The position numbers were made by a program, and so were the translations under genes. Positions 6,051 through 14,631 of a DNA stretch of 15,145 nucleotides are shown in pieces. Position 1 is the stretch's first letter; every line of letters starts with the position of its first letter. Source of the stretch: Stephanodiscus triporus (taxonomy: Eukaryota > Bacillariophyta > Thalassiosirophyceae > Thalassiosirales > Thalassiosiraceae); the NCBI GenBank assembly GCA_036939755.1, contig JALLAZ010000469.1, positions 1 through 15,145 on the forward strand, in the 5' to 3' direction. Below the pieces are notes generated by a model. The model was not told the DNA's origin. It ran no database searches and saw only the letters and a program-made list of their open reading frames with translations.

Positions 6051-7667
6051 ATGACGAGATTCCTAGGCACGGGGGAAACTTTTGAAGTATGAACAGTGAC
6101 ATCTTTCTCATCTTGAATGCTTCGTGGCATCATAATGGGCCCTTGGATGACGCATTCCTCTCCATCATTCTCGTATCAAAGTTCTTGAAAGGGCAATTCA
6201 TCACCATCGACCCATACGTAGTATCGTGTCTTGGTAGCCTGAAGAAGTGATTCTGCACCCTTGGTGGTATCATGCTGCGGACCAAGAACTTGCTTGCTTT
6301 AAGCAGCCAGCTTTTTAATCAACAGTTCCACTTTGATTACATGATCGGCATTTGATAGAGAAATGGAAACGTCCACACCTGCAAAAATTGTGTGTTCACA
6401 CTGTGCTCCATAGTTTTTGATGCACATTTCATAAAAATCTTTGTTTCTCTTCTTGGGGTAAATTTGGGGACCCTGCCATACCTGCCAGTGCTCCGAGCTT
6501 ATCAGTAAGAGCTTGTAAATGCAGAGTTTGACTTCCAGGATATTTCATGTAAACAAACGACAAATATTCATTTGCCATGTCAAGTGAAAGTTCATGCTGA
6601 TAAGAATGGCAACAGTTGCGGCATAATGGTCCACAATACTGACATTTTACAAGCGTTCTTCCTTTCGGATATCAAACTCTCGATCATTCTGTCCCACTGG
6701 TCGCATGCTGTGGAATTCAAGAAGAGAACGGGCCCCCCAAAATGTGATGTCAATGCATCAACTCCTGACAAATCTGCCGCAATTGTGCTTGCTGCCATAT
6801 TGCAATCGTGGGCACTGGTGTAGGGGCCAGCTGAAAGGACCAGCGGAAGTTACTGCTGGTTGCTGCTTCGTGCACCTTTCCAAATGGCCGCAATCGCCTC
6901 CACACATCGAAAGCACACGCTGGCCTGTCAAAGCTCCACCAAGGCATGAGATATGAGTGTGTGAAGTCACGATCTTCCCTGTATTGCATCCCATCTCCTC
7001 CTTGTTGATAGTCCGAGTGAGCTCCTCCTGTTTGTTGTGGGGATGTTTGTCGTAGGGAGACACCTTGGTAGCATTGGACGGGACGTCGGCCAGGGAATCA
7101 ACCTCGTCAACCATTGATGGCAGACTCTGCGGTGCAATCCTTGTCGATCCCGCAACATGCTTCCACCCTGGATGATTTGCTACATCAGCGGACGTTTCAG
7201 GCACGACCATCGCAGAGAATAGACCCCTAAACTTTGCTGCATCACTCGTCACATCTTGAGGATTGGACCCCAACGTGGCTCCTGCAAGCGCAATGGACAA
7301 CGCCGGTTGTGCAAAAATATTTTCATTGAAGTCCATGCTTTCAGATGTTGAAAACTCGACAAGGCAGTAGAGGGACAAGCACAATCGTGCCGCAAAGGTC
7401 CGTCTGTTTCGTTTGGTCTGTCGAGGCAGATGTAGCATAGTGGGCCTTCACCGTCAACCTCAGAGGTCACAACCGCATCACCACCGCCATCAACTGGCAC
7501 ATTTATTTCCTTCCTGGCATTCGCTAGAGCGTCAATCAATTCACTCTTCTTGATGAACAACCTCGTCCCAAACCTAGGCGATTCTAATTCTTGGCGATAG
7601 CTTTTGTTCCCATCGAAGACGGATCCGAACCTGCGACGACAACGTCCGACGAATTACTGAATGACAT
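6009..7667 (-). pseudogene. Decayed RING-CH (RINGv) gene, 5' part of a RING-CH/MYND protein
   Basis: Reading down the minus strand, an ATG at 7667 gives 27 codons (MSFSNSSDVVV...) to a TAG at 7586-7584. In another frame comes RLFIKKSELIDALANARKE and the first half of a RING-CH finger: CYIC at 7437-7426, and DCAC by 7376. The second half (CRNC at 6623-6612) and the following YQHELSLDMANEYLSFV helix lie about 750 bases further on, where only about 100 bases would be usual. The tail (KLGALAGMAG, then after a frame change YEMCIKNYGAQCEHTIFAG, SKQVLGPQHDTTKGAESLL, TRYYVWVDGDELPFQEL, GEECVIQGPIMMPRSIQ) contains an in-frame TAA at 6301-6299 and an in-frame TGA at 6178-6176. RING-CH proteins are usually E3 ubiquitin ligases. 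With two nonsense codons, at least three frame changes and a split zinc domain, this copy should not make a functional ligase unless it is spliced in a way I cannot see. Confidence 0.6.
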
Positions 7668-8041
7668 TCGCTTTTCATTTCATTTTCCGTATGAGTCGAA
7701 GCGATGTCGCTGCAGCTCGCTTGCTTCCCCTGCCTGACAACGACCATTGACGAGCCCAATCAGAGGAGGGAGCCGTCCCGCCAAGCCAAGGTGCCCAAGC
7801 GCGCGTCGGTCCGTCCGTCGCTCGGCCCCGCCCTCGCTCGCGCGGCCTTTTGCTTGCCGGTCAAGCCACTTTCATTGTACTACCATAAGTACCATACTCT
7901 ATGTGGGGTAGATACTCTCTTCGTAAAATCTACACCATCCACCTTTGATGGGAGATATCGCCATAAGATATCTACCTAGAACGCCTCCGCCACTTAAACT
8001 CTCTTTCGTTGCCCCCCGCAAGAGACAGAGAGGGGTGGAGG
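7668..8041. promoter_or_regulatory. Promoter region between the RING-CH relic and rsmH
   Basis: This 374-bp gap separates divergent starts. It contains a CCAAT motif at 7756-7760, a GC-rich block (about 7780-7850) with CCCGCC-type sequence and short GTCC/GTCG repeats, and a short inverted repeat GGTAGATA/TATCTACC between about 7908 and 7977. The motifs are generic; regulatory function is inferred from position. Confidence 0.35.
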
Positions 8042-9871
8042 ATGATCATGTCCGCTGTACTAGTTACAACATTCGCCAACTTGATGGGTGGACGTGCAAG
8101 GCCGCAGGAGCATCGCTCAGTCGTTCGAACTTTGCTCAACAGCGTGGCATTCATGTCTTCATCATCTCTCCCAATGCAACGACTGTACTATAACCAGCAT
8201 AAAACAAGTACGTTGCAATCGTCTCTTCTCTACGTCAATGGAAGATGCTGCGAGATTCATTCGACAACAACGATGCTGATGGCGAAGAAGAAAAACGGAG
8301 GCAGGGGGAAAAAATCGAAATCGAAATCTATGCAAGGAAGCAACGAGCTCGAAGACGAAGAGGGTGGCACAGTCGAGAAAACTTTCGCTAATAATGAATA
8401 CAGTCTTAACGGGATCTTGGATAACGAGGATGCAGAAGATCAAGAATCAGAATTCGCTGCAACCTTTGCTTCTGAATACCATGCGCCCGTCATGCCCACT
8501 GAGTGTATAGATGCACTGCTTCAGCGTGGGGAGTGGCGCCAAATGCTACTCAGCCGCAAAGAACGTTTAAGAAAAAGGAGGAGAATTATCCAGGCTAAGC
8601 GAAGGAGAGCTGAGATCTATGATGTCGATGTTGATGTCGATGTCGATGTCGATGTCGATGACGACGATGACGTCGAAAGTGGCACAGATGATGACGTCGA
8701 CACAGATGGATCATCATCTGCATCATCCACATCTAATGCCTCTTATCTGAAGCATCCACGAATTTTCGTTGATGGGACATTAGGTGGTGGGGGACATTCA
8801 CAGGCATTGCTTCAGCAGCTAAGTGCTGGAGACGTACTCATTGGCTGTGATGTTGATCCGGAAGCATTGTCAACTGCTTCAAATCGATTAACAGACTATT
8901 TAGCAACCTGTGAATACATTCTTGATACGAATGAGCACGGTGCGCCCATCTGCGGTTGGGAAGAGGGAAGACCTATGTTTGTTCCAGTCCAGTCCAACTT
9001 TAGAAATCTAGTTACTGTTCTGTCGAAGGTGAGAAATCCTGCTACAGGCAAATTGTTGTTGGGAGATCGTGGGATGGCCAATCACAAGAACAAAATCGAT
9101 CAAAATGATGTCCCTGAAGTTGAATTCCCCCGTGGTGTGAATGGAATGTTGCTAGATCTTGGCGTCTCCTCCCACCAAATAAATACCTCAGAGCGTGGCT
9201 TTGCTTTCATGAAAGAAGGCCCACTTGATATGCGTATGTCCGGTAACTCTCAAAACAGTATACTCACGGCAGCTGATATTTGTAACGAATTTGATGAGGC
9301 ATCGCTCATTGATATTCTTCGAACCTATGGCGATGAACCACGTGCCAGACGTATTGCGGCGGCAATCGTGGCTTCCCGTCCTCTGCACACTACAACGGAT
9401 TTAGTTCACGCTATCAACTCAGTGACTCCTACATTCGCCCGACAAAAAAGAGCAGGCTTGATTGCGACATCAGCGCGCGTATTCCAAGCGTTGAGGATAG
9501 TGGTGAATGAGGAGGATGGCGCATTGAAGGAAGCTCTAGAAAGGGTAGCTCCGTGGGCCCTCGCTAGGTCTACGATTGCGGATGATGACGATATTGTTGA
9601 CGGAATCCTAGCAATTTTGTCGTATCATAGTATGGAGGACAAGATGGCTAAGCGCATCATTCGAGACGGGAAGGTAGATTTTTACGAGAAAGGCTCATTC
9701 AAGCGAGGAGGAGGTGGAACACCAGAAAGAGACATGTTTGGAAATGTTATTGAAGATGATTTCGACCTCCCCTTTGAACCGTTGACTAAACCGAGAAAGG
9801 CGTCAGATGAGGAAGTAGCCGCGAATAGTCGATCCAGGAGTGCTACACTGAGAGTAGCGATAAGAATTTGA
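8042..9871 (+). CDS. rsmH: 16S rRNA (cytosine(1402)-N(4))-methyltransferase RsmH, organellar
   Basis: A 609-residue homologue of bacterial RsmH (MraW), the SAM-dependent enzyme that makes the N4-methyl mark on the decoding-site cytosine of small-subunit rRNA. Family signatures in order are HAPVMP at about 147, the SAM loop DGTLGGGGHS at 244, LDLGVSSHQI at 371 with ERGFAFMKEGPLDMRMSG after it, then TYGDEPRARRIA, ARVFQALRIVVNEE, LSYHSMED at 526 and the C-terminal NSRSRSATLRVA. Bacterial RsmH has about 310 residues. The excess is an N-terminal extension, a charged insertion with an Asp-Val repeat (about 170-235) between the first helix and the SAM loop, and another before LDLGVSS. The extension is Ser/Arg-rich with few acids at its start, consistent with an organelle presequence; plastid versus mitochondrion is undecided. 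The open frame reaches upstream to 8009, but that codon is TTG, so ATG 8042 or 8048 is the start. No intron is needed. It is convergent with TELO2, with stop codons 26 bases apart. Confidence 0.93.
   Translation: MIMSAVLVTTFANLMGGRARPQEHRSVVRTLLNSVAFMSSSSLPMQRLYYNQHKTSTLQSSLLYVNGRCCEIHSTTTMLMAKKKNGGRGKKSKSKSMQGSNELEDEEGGTVEKTFANNEYSLNGILDNEDAEDQESEFAATFASEYHAPVMPTECIDALLQRGEWRQMLLSRKERLRKRRRIIQAKRRRAEIYDVDVDVDVDVDVDDDDDVESGTDDDVDTDGSSSASSTSNASYLKHPRIFVDGTLGGGGHSQALLQQLSAGDVLIGCDVDPEALSTASNRLTDYLATCEYILDTNEHGAPICGWEEGRPMFVPVQSNFRNLVTVLSKVRNPATGKLLLGDRGMANHKNKIDQNDVPEVEFPRGVNGMLLDLGVSSHQINTSERGFAFMKEGPLDMRMSGNSQNSILTAADICNEFDEASLIDILRTYGDEPRARRIAAAIVASRPLHTTTDLVHAINSVTPTFARQKRAGLIATSARVFQALRIVVNEEDGALKEALERVAPWALARSTIADDDDIVDGILAILSYHSMEDKMAKRIIRDGKVDFYEKGSFKRGGGGTPERDMFGNVIEDDFDLPFEPLTKPRKASDEEVAANSRSRSATLRVAIRI
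8621..8674 (+). repeat. GATGTC hexanucleotide microsatellite coding Asp-Val
   Basis: About seven near-perfect GATGTC units, followed by GAC/GAT codons, encode an alternating Asp-Val run then poly-Asp at RsmH residues 194-211. It lies in the non-conserved insertion before the SAM-binding loop. Replication slippage in such a tract would change length in six-base steps and keep the frame. Confidence 0.85.
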
Positions 9872-9897
9872 TAGGCAAAGTATGCAGCCTTAAGTCA

Positions 9898-12800
9898 CTA
9901 ACTTCCGATTAGGTTCTGGTTCATCATTTCTGACACCCTGCCTAGGATCAGAGATGCCACATGACGACAGTCTGAGCTGTCATCAAGTTCGCTGCACTGT
10001 TTGAGAAAAGAGCCCGTTCCATACGCACGTTGCATAACAGACTCTAGAGGCAACAATGACACGCACGTTAGCATTGCCAACAACGCCGCGTGACGTACCT
10101 CTGAGCATTTTGCAGTACGAAATGACCATGCAAGGTCAAACAAATCTGTCGCGAAAACCAGCAAGGCAGAGCTTGGATATGTGCTGGCACAATATAACAT
10201 AATGGCAAGTGATTTCAGGAATTCGGACAGGAACTTCTCCCCAACCGAACCACCCCAAATGGACTCATCAGTTCTTGTTTGCGACAAAAAAGAAAACAAC
10301 GAGTAAATCATTTGAACAGATACAGCCCCAAACCTGTTTGGGGTAGAAGTTGTAGGAGTACAGTGTTTTCTCCATCGACGCGTCTTCGAATATTGCACAT
10401 CCAGTTCTGTTGTAGCATCTTCATCACCATTTGATGCATCATTAAGCCTCAAGGCACGCAGCAATTTTGTGCTGCAGTGACTTATCTCATAGTTGCTATC
10501 GTTCAAGTGCTTTTGAGAATTCCCCCGGGCACCTGACAAGTCCTGTGATATGTCCTTCAATATAGACAGTATCTCTAGTCTTGTGCCCAATGAAATGTTA
10601 CCTCTCATCTCTGTAACCAAAAGCAGGCACATCTCCGTAGGTGCATTGACCCCAATCGCCATTAAACTAACCCATCTTTTCTCTGCAAATTGATCCATAC
10701 TGAACTTGTCTTCCAAAAACAGCAACACTCGAACCAAAGTCGAAATGACATCATGCAAATCCAATGGTTGGGCATTGATAATAGGCGCCAACTCCGTCAA
10801 CGCTGCATGATGTTTATCATAGGCCAAAGTATCACTTTCTGATGTAATAAGGTATGCTAAACAGTCTCGAAGAGTGCGAGGACGGGGAACACGGCTTAGA
10901 TCCTCTTCATCGTCATCCAGTCTATAAGGCTGTAACGAATCTTCTCCCCATGACGAGATGCTGTCAGAACTCTCATCGCTTTTGCCACAAGAACTCGAGG
11001 AGCTGTCATGATGGGAGCTACTAGCGGATGATTCGCTGTCATACGATAGCAGTGCATCGGGGTCTACCACCGCGGGTGCTCTGGGCTCAAGAACTCGTTT
11101 TTTTCGAATCCTTCTCTTTTCCTTTTTCTCAATTCGCGTCTCTGTGACTTCCTTGACTATGATACCGGCATCGTCTTCGTGCAGTTCGTCAAAACGTAAG
11201 GTTTGGCCTAAAAGCGACGCCATGGCCTCTGCCACAAGCATCCCGTCTATTCGAATCGATTCCGACCTACTGACATCTAAACGAAGGCTCACTCCTTGTA
11301 CAAGCACGGCTGCAAGTGTAGTACCATCATCAGAAAGACTCTTTTGCAAGTCCTCTTTGGTTAGCAGCTTACATTCCAAGGGTTGCAGTAGGAATTCAGT
11401 CACATATTGTTGTCGACGGGTATCTGTTCTTGTAACGAAAACATCTTCACACCAAACATTTGCGGCTGTATAGAGATTCATGAGAAATCCATGTACTTCC
11501 ATGAAGCTGTGATGAGAGTCTGCATCAGTCTCACCACTATCACTCACATCCTGAAATGATTTAGCCTCATTTACTCGTGACTCACGAGTCAGAGCCAACA
11601 AGTGTGCGAGGCACCGTGGGACTGCCCGATCAATAGCTTGTATTGTGGGATATGTTTGGGATGGTCTGGTTTCGCCGTGATATGAGGTCGGCGGGGATAA
11701 GATTATGAACTGAACAATTGAATCAACCAATGCATCATCTTTGGCTAGCGATGGCAACATCACTCCACATAAGAAAGGCAAAATGTCTGTTTTGCATACC
11801 CCATCTAATTGGTCCCTTGTCTGCTGCCTCGTATGACCAGATTGTGAAATTTCCTGCTTGGCGCAATCTAATACAATCGCTCGACAAAATATGGCCACTT
11901 TCCTTTTTGATGGAACAGAACCAATTATCGATTCAAGTTGTCTACACAAAATTGATCGGGGCGTCGCCGAATCACGCGGGTGAGTTGAAGATGGCTCAAT
12001 ACCAGAGAATTTCCAGATTTTGTATAATTGATGGGCGATGATATCTGAGCGTCCACTTTCGATCATTTGGCGCACAAGAGATTGGAAATGATTATCGGTT
12101 ATCGACGGTATATGATTCATAATGAGGTGGTTTGTTGCATCGGGGCTATCGGTATTGCCAGCGAACAAAGTAACTCTTGGAGGATCTAAGCAATCTCGGG
12201 CCGGTGGTGTTGCACAGCATTCGCCTATTAGCTCCCCCATGAGCAAGTTACGCCAGGCACAATGAAAGAGAAGTCCATATGAAATTTTTGGTGTGGCCCA
12301 TGAAGGAAGGGGGAGATCCACTGCATAACATGCTGCCGATACCAAAGTGGGCAAAACTGACCTGGCAAGACTAGAAAGCGAGTCCGAGAGTAATCGGGTT
12401 TGTTGGCGTTGTTGCTGATCATGATGCGTGTTGCTATCTTGATATGTTTGTTGATTGTCATGGTATTCCAGCGGGAGGATCATGCATTGAAAGTTACGCA
12501 TGATCTGATCACCCAACATATCTTTAACACATGCCATTGCATGCTGATATGGCTTTGGAAAATATATAATATTGAATCCTTCTTCACTTCTTGACGCGGG
12601 AATGAGGAGCAGACGCCGTCTTACTGTTCGTAGAGATGTGATGGCCTCAGCGAATCCGTGACCTTTGCTCTTCTTTCGTTTTTGCAATTCATTTTTTGCG
12701 GAATACGTTGCTGAGCTTGAAGCTTCTGAAGAAGAATCATGGACGATTCGGCGCAGGCAATCTACTGCTGCATCCAAAGAAAGGGTGTACCCGCACGCAT

Positions 12801-13326
12801 CCAAGCACTTGTCGATACACCGCTCTGGATCATTACAAATTTCCGAGCCAGTGCGATCATATGCTGTAAAGGTTGTCTCACTATCTCGACGTGCATTGCA
12901 TTGTACTTCGGTATGACGGACTTTGTTCAAAGCATCATTGTACCACTTGCAGTCATCTTCGTAGTCAAAGCTATACGAAGAGTGCGCGCCATCCACCTCC
13001 TCGTCGACTGAAAAAATGACACGCTCTATGCGTATCACCTCCTCGGCAACATTGCGGAGGAAGTCTTGTTGAGCGATTGAATCTGCGAATGCTGACACCG
13101 GCTGTATTTTTCCGGATTTTCCATCCAGAATTCGTTTTCGATCCGAGATTGTTTCTCGTTCGGGCGGCGACGAATGCATCGTCGGGTGGATCAATGTACG
13201 ATGCAAAGACTGGAGAGCCTTAACGAATGATCCTGGCGACTGCACGGCGCATTTTTGACATTTTTCCAAAAGGATCATCACTTCATTTTGCCAGGCAAGT
13301 AGTGGCGTCGGCTCGTCCTCTGCCAT
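9898..13326 (-). CDS. TELO2: Telomere length regulation protein TEL2/TELO2 homologue
   Basis: A 1142-residue single-exon gene, longer than human TELO2 (about 840). Tel2, with Tti1 and Tti2, forms the TTT complex, which works with Hsp90 and R2TP to mature PIKK kinases (ATM, ATR, mTOR, DNA-PKcs, SMG1). The clearest match is the conserved C-terminal half. An acidic/Ser-rich linker (about 762-800) leads into LQPYRLDDDEEDL (Y801) and RPRTLRDCLAYL. Then come VRVLLFLEDKF, the LGTRLEILSILKDISQDLSG helix, NRFGAVSVQMIYSLFSFL near residue 996, and the final helical repeat through LAIMLYCAS and DLFDLAWSFRTAKCSEVR. In human TELO2 the corresponding order is SDDE..PYD, helical repeats, NRF, then a terminal repeat. 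The N-terminal half is less conserved but helical throughout, as expected for a HEAT-like solenoid. The ATG at 13326 is the first in frame; the stop is TAG at 9900-9898. It is divergent from the Rieske gene and convergent with rsmH. Confidence 0.85.
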   Translation of the reverse strand: MAEDEPTPLLAWQNEVMILLEKCQKCAVQSPGSFVKALQSLHRTLIHPTMHSSPPERETISDRKRILDGKSGKIQPVSAFADSIAQQDFLRNVAEEVIRIERVIFSVDEEVDGAHSSYSFDYEDDCKWYNDALNKVRHTEVQCNARRDSETTFTAYDRTGSEICNDPERCIDKCLDACGYTLSLDAAVDCLRRIVHDSSSEASSSATYSAKNELQKRKKSKGHGFAEAITSLRTVRRRLLLIPASRSEEGFNIIYFPKPYQHAMACVKDMLGDQIMRNFQCMILPLEYHDNQQTYQDSNTHHDQQQRQQTRLLSDSLSSLARSVLPTLVSAACYAVDLPLPSWATPKISYGLLFHCAWRNLLMGELIGECCATPPARDCLDPPRVTLFAGNTDSPDATNHLIMNHIPSITDNHFQSLVRQMIESGRSDIIAHQLYKIWKFSGIEPSSTHPRDSATPRSILCRQLESIIGSVPSKRKVAIFCRAIVLDCAKQEISQSGHTRQQTRDQLDGVCKTDILPFLCGVMLPSLAKDDALVDSIVQFIILSPPTSYHGETRPSQTYPTIQAIDRAVPRCLAHLLALTRESRVNEAKSFQDVSDSGETDADSHHSFMEVHGFLMNLYTAANVWCEDVFVTRTDTRRQQYVTEFLLQPLECKLLTKEDLQKSLSDDGTTLAAVLVQGVSLRLDVSRSESIRIDGMLVAEAMASLLGQTLRFDELHEDDAGIIVKEVTETRIEKKEKRRIRKKRVLEPRAPAVVDPDALLSYDSESSASSSHHDSSSSSCGKSDESSDSISSWGEDSLQPYRLDDDEEDLSRVPRPRTLRDCLAYLITSESDTLAYDKHHAALTELAPIINAQPLDLHDVISTLVRVLLFLEDKFSMDQFAEKRWVSLMAIGVNAPTEMCLLLVTEMRGNISLGTRLEILSILKDISQDLSGARGNSQKHLNDSNYEISHCSTKLLRALRLNDASNGDEDATTELDVQYSKTRRWRKHCTPTTSTPNRFGAVSVQMIYSLFSFLSQTRTDESIWGGSVGEKFLSEFLKSLAIMLYCASTYPSSALLVFATDLFDLAWSFRTAKCSEVRHAALLAMLTCVSLLPLESVMQRAYGTGSFLKQCSELDDSSDCRHVASLILGRVSEMMNQNLIGS

Positions 13327-13527
13327 TCTGGAAGTGGAAGATGAAGAGACCGCCGCCCTACGAACTCAGCTTTAACGGAAGACTGCGAAAAAAGAGACAG
13401 ACACTCTAAAAAGTAAAGTCAGGTGTGGCGAAAAATAACGCGGGAACCTTTTGGGGCGTACGTTCACACATCTCTCGTAGCGATGGTAGGTGTCAGCACC
13501 CTCATTAGAAGCCAGCAAACCGTCATC
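13327..13527. promoter_or_regulatory. Compact divergent promoter, TELO2 / Rieske gene
   Basis: Only about 200 bases (156 if the Rieske start is 13483) separate the two start codons, so both promoters and leaders must share this stretch. A purine-rich, A-rich block lies at about 13386-13415. No TATA or CCAAT box is convincing. The assignment is by position. Confidence 0.4.
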
Positions 13528-14631
13528 ATGAAGCGATCGGCATGGATTGTTGGGACATTACTGGCGTCATTTACCTTTTGCTGTAACAGCAGACCGTTTG
13601 TTACATCGTTTATCCCGATCTCGGCCGGATCTGGTTTTAGCCGGAGATCGGATCTGTCCATCAAAGGGAGGATTGCAGGTCACCATCAATATGACGATAT
13701 CTGTGCAGGAATCCGACCACCTTATTCCAATACTTTCAATGATCGCATGTCGCCCAAAAAACGACGCGCATGTCACATGATCAAAACCAGAACGCCATAT
13801 AATCAAAATGACGAGGGAGATCAACCTGCTGACAAACGGGGTGTGTTCAAACGAATGCGAGAGAAGATATCAACCACCTTCAGCAGCAGTAGAAAAGAGG
13901 GTGACAGCCTGATTGATGAACGAAACCCGAAAGAAGTCGGGAACAAACCTACCTCACTTGATGCTATTCGCCTCCGTCTGGCTATGGCGATGTCTGGACT
14001 TTCCAACCTTGGTTTATTCCAGTTTATGAAGGAGGAATGGGTCGTGGCATGCCCTAAGACTAGGGTAGGCCCGGGTCAGATCACTCCTTGCACCGTGAAT
14101 GGGCTAGATATTGTCATATTTGCATCGAGAGATGGTCAGCGTTTGGATGCATTTGCCAACGCTTGCCCTCATTTGGGCAGTCCGTTTGATTTGGCTACTA
14201 TCGAGCGCAAGCCAGTGATGGAAGACAAGAGAAAGAAGGATGACGGCACCGGGGATGGATGTGTCGATTGCATCGTCTGCCCTGTTCATCGAACTGCATT
14301 TGAAATACAAAGTGGGGAGGTTCGGGGAGAGTGGTGCCCGTATCCCCCAATCCTCGGGGGTATAATGTGAGTATAAGATTCTATCATCTAGTGCCTGGGA
14401 GGTGTATTTTACAAGCATCTGACGATAGCTATGCCACGGGAGCTGATAAATATCAACACAATTCTTACTTACCTACCACTCCTTTTCAGGGGATTCATGA
14501 AGCCTAAAAGCAGTCTGGTGAAATTTGCAGTGAGACTGAGGGGGAAGAATGTTGAGGTGCGGATCGCAACATCAGTGAAGAATGTTGGGGAGGGTGATGA
14601 GCAAGCAAATGGCATGCAAGGAATCAAATAA
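13528..14631 (+). CDS. Plastid-type Rieske [2Fe-2S] domain protein, two exons
   Basis: Exon 1 runs to 14366; the intron is 14367-14489; exon 2 is 14490-14631 (326 residues). The split codon rejoins as ATG, and the frame continues GFMKPKSSLVKFAVRLRG to TAA. The cluster ligands are present: CPH at 213-215 and CPVH at 251-254, followed by RTAFEIQSGEV and EWCPYPPILG. A Rieske domain binds a [2Fe-2S] cluster and transfers electrons; the partner here is unknown. MKRSAWIVGTLLASFTFCC resembles an ER signal peptide, and VTSFIP after it resembles the diatom ASAF-type plastid transit motif with Phe, so I infer plastid targeting. The open frame reaches back to 13423, but that codon is GTG. ATG 13483 is a possible upstream start; 13528 fits the signal peptide better. 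No oxygenase catalytic domain follows, so it is a ferredoxin-like or photosystem-associated Rieske protein (perhaps PSB33-like, unproven). The 35-residue spacing between ligand pairs is unusually long. Confidence 0.83.
14367..14489 (+). other. Intron of the Rieske gene
   Basis: A 123-base intron with donor GTGAGT and acceptor CCTTTTCAG. Without its removal exon 1 stops at TGA 14368-14370, cutting off the conserved C-terminal strand of the Rieske domain. Joining restores an open frame of 46 further codons after the split one. Confidence 0.85.

Noticed and set aside
6176..6178. In-frame TGA of the RING-CH relic as a selenocysteine codon
   Set aside because: A TAA also interrupts the same frame at 6299-6301 and frame changes flank it, so decay is the simpler explanation.
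6750..6989. 79-codon minus-strand ORF inside the RING-CH relic
   Set aside because: No recognisable motif, overlaps the other open frame there, and most likely is part of the decayed or inserted sequence.
8009..8041. In-frame N-terminal extension of RsmH
   Set aside because: The codon at 8009 is TTG; the first ATG in frame is 8042.
11144..12041. Plus-strand ORFs of about 107-109 codons (11144-11473, 11718-12041)
   Set aside because: They lie antisense to the well-supported TELO2 gene and have Ser-rich or low-information translations, as expected of shadows.
13423..13482. In-frame upstream extension of the Rieske gene
   Set aside because: The codon at 13423 is GTG, and the added residues would mask the signal peptide that fits a start at 13528.
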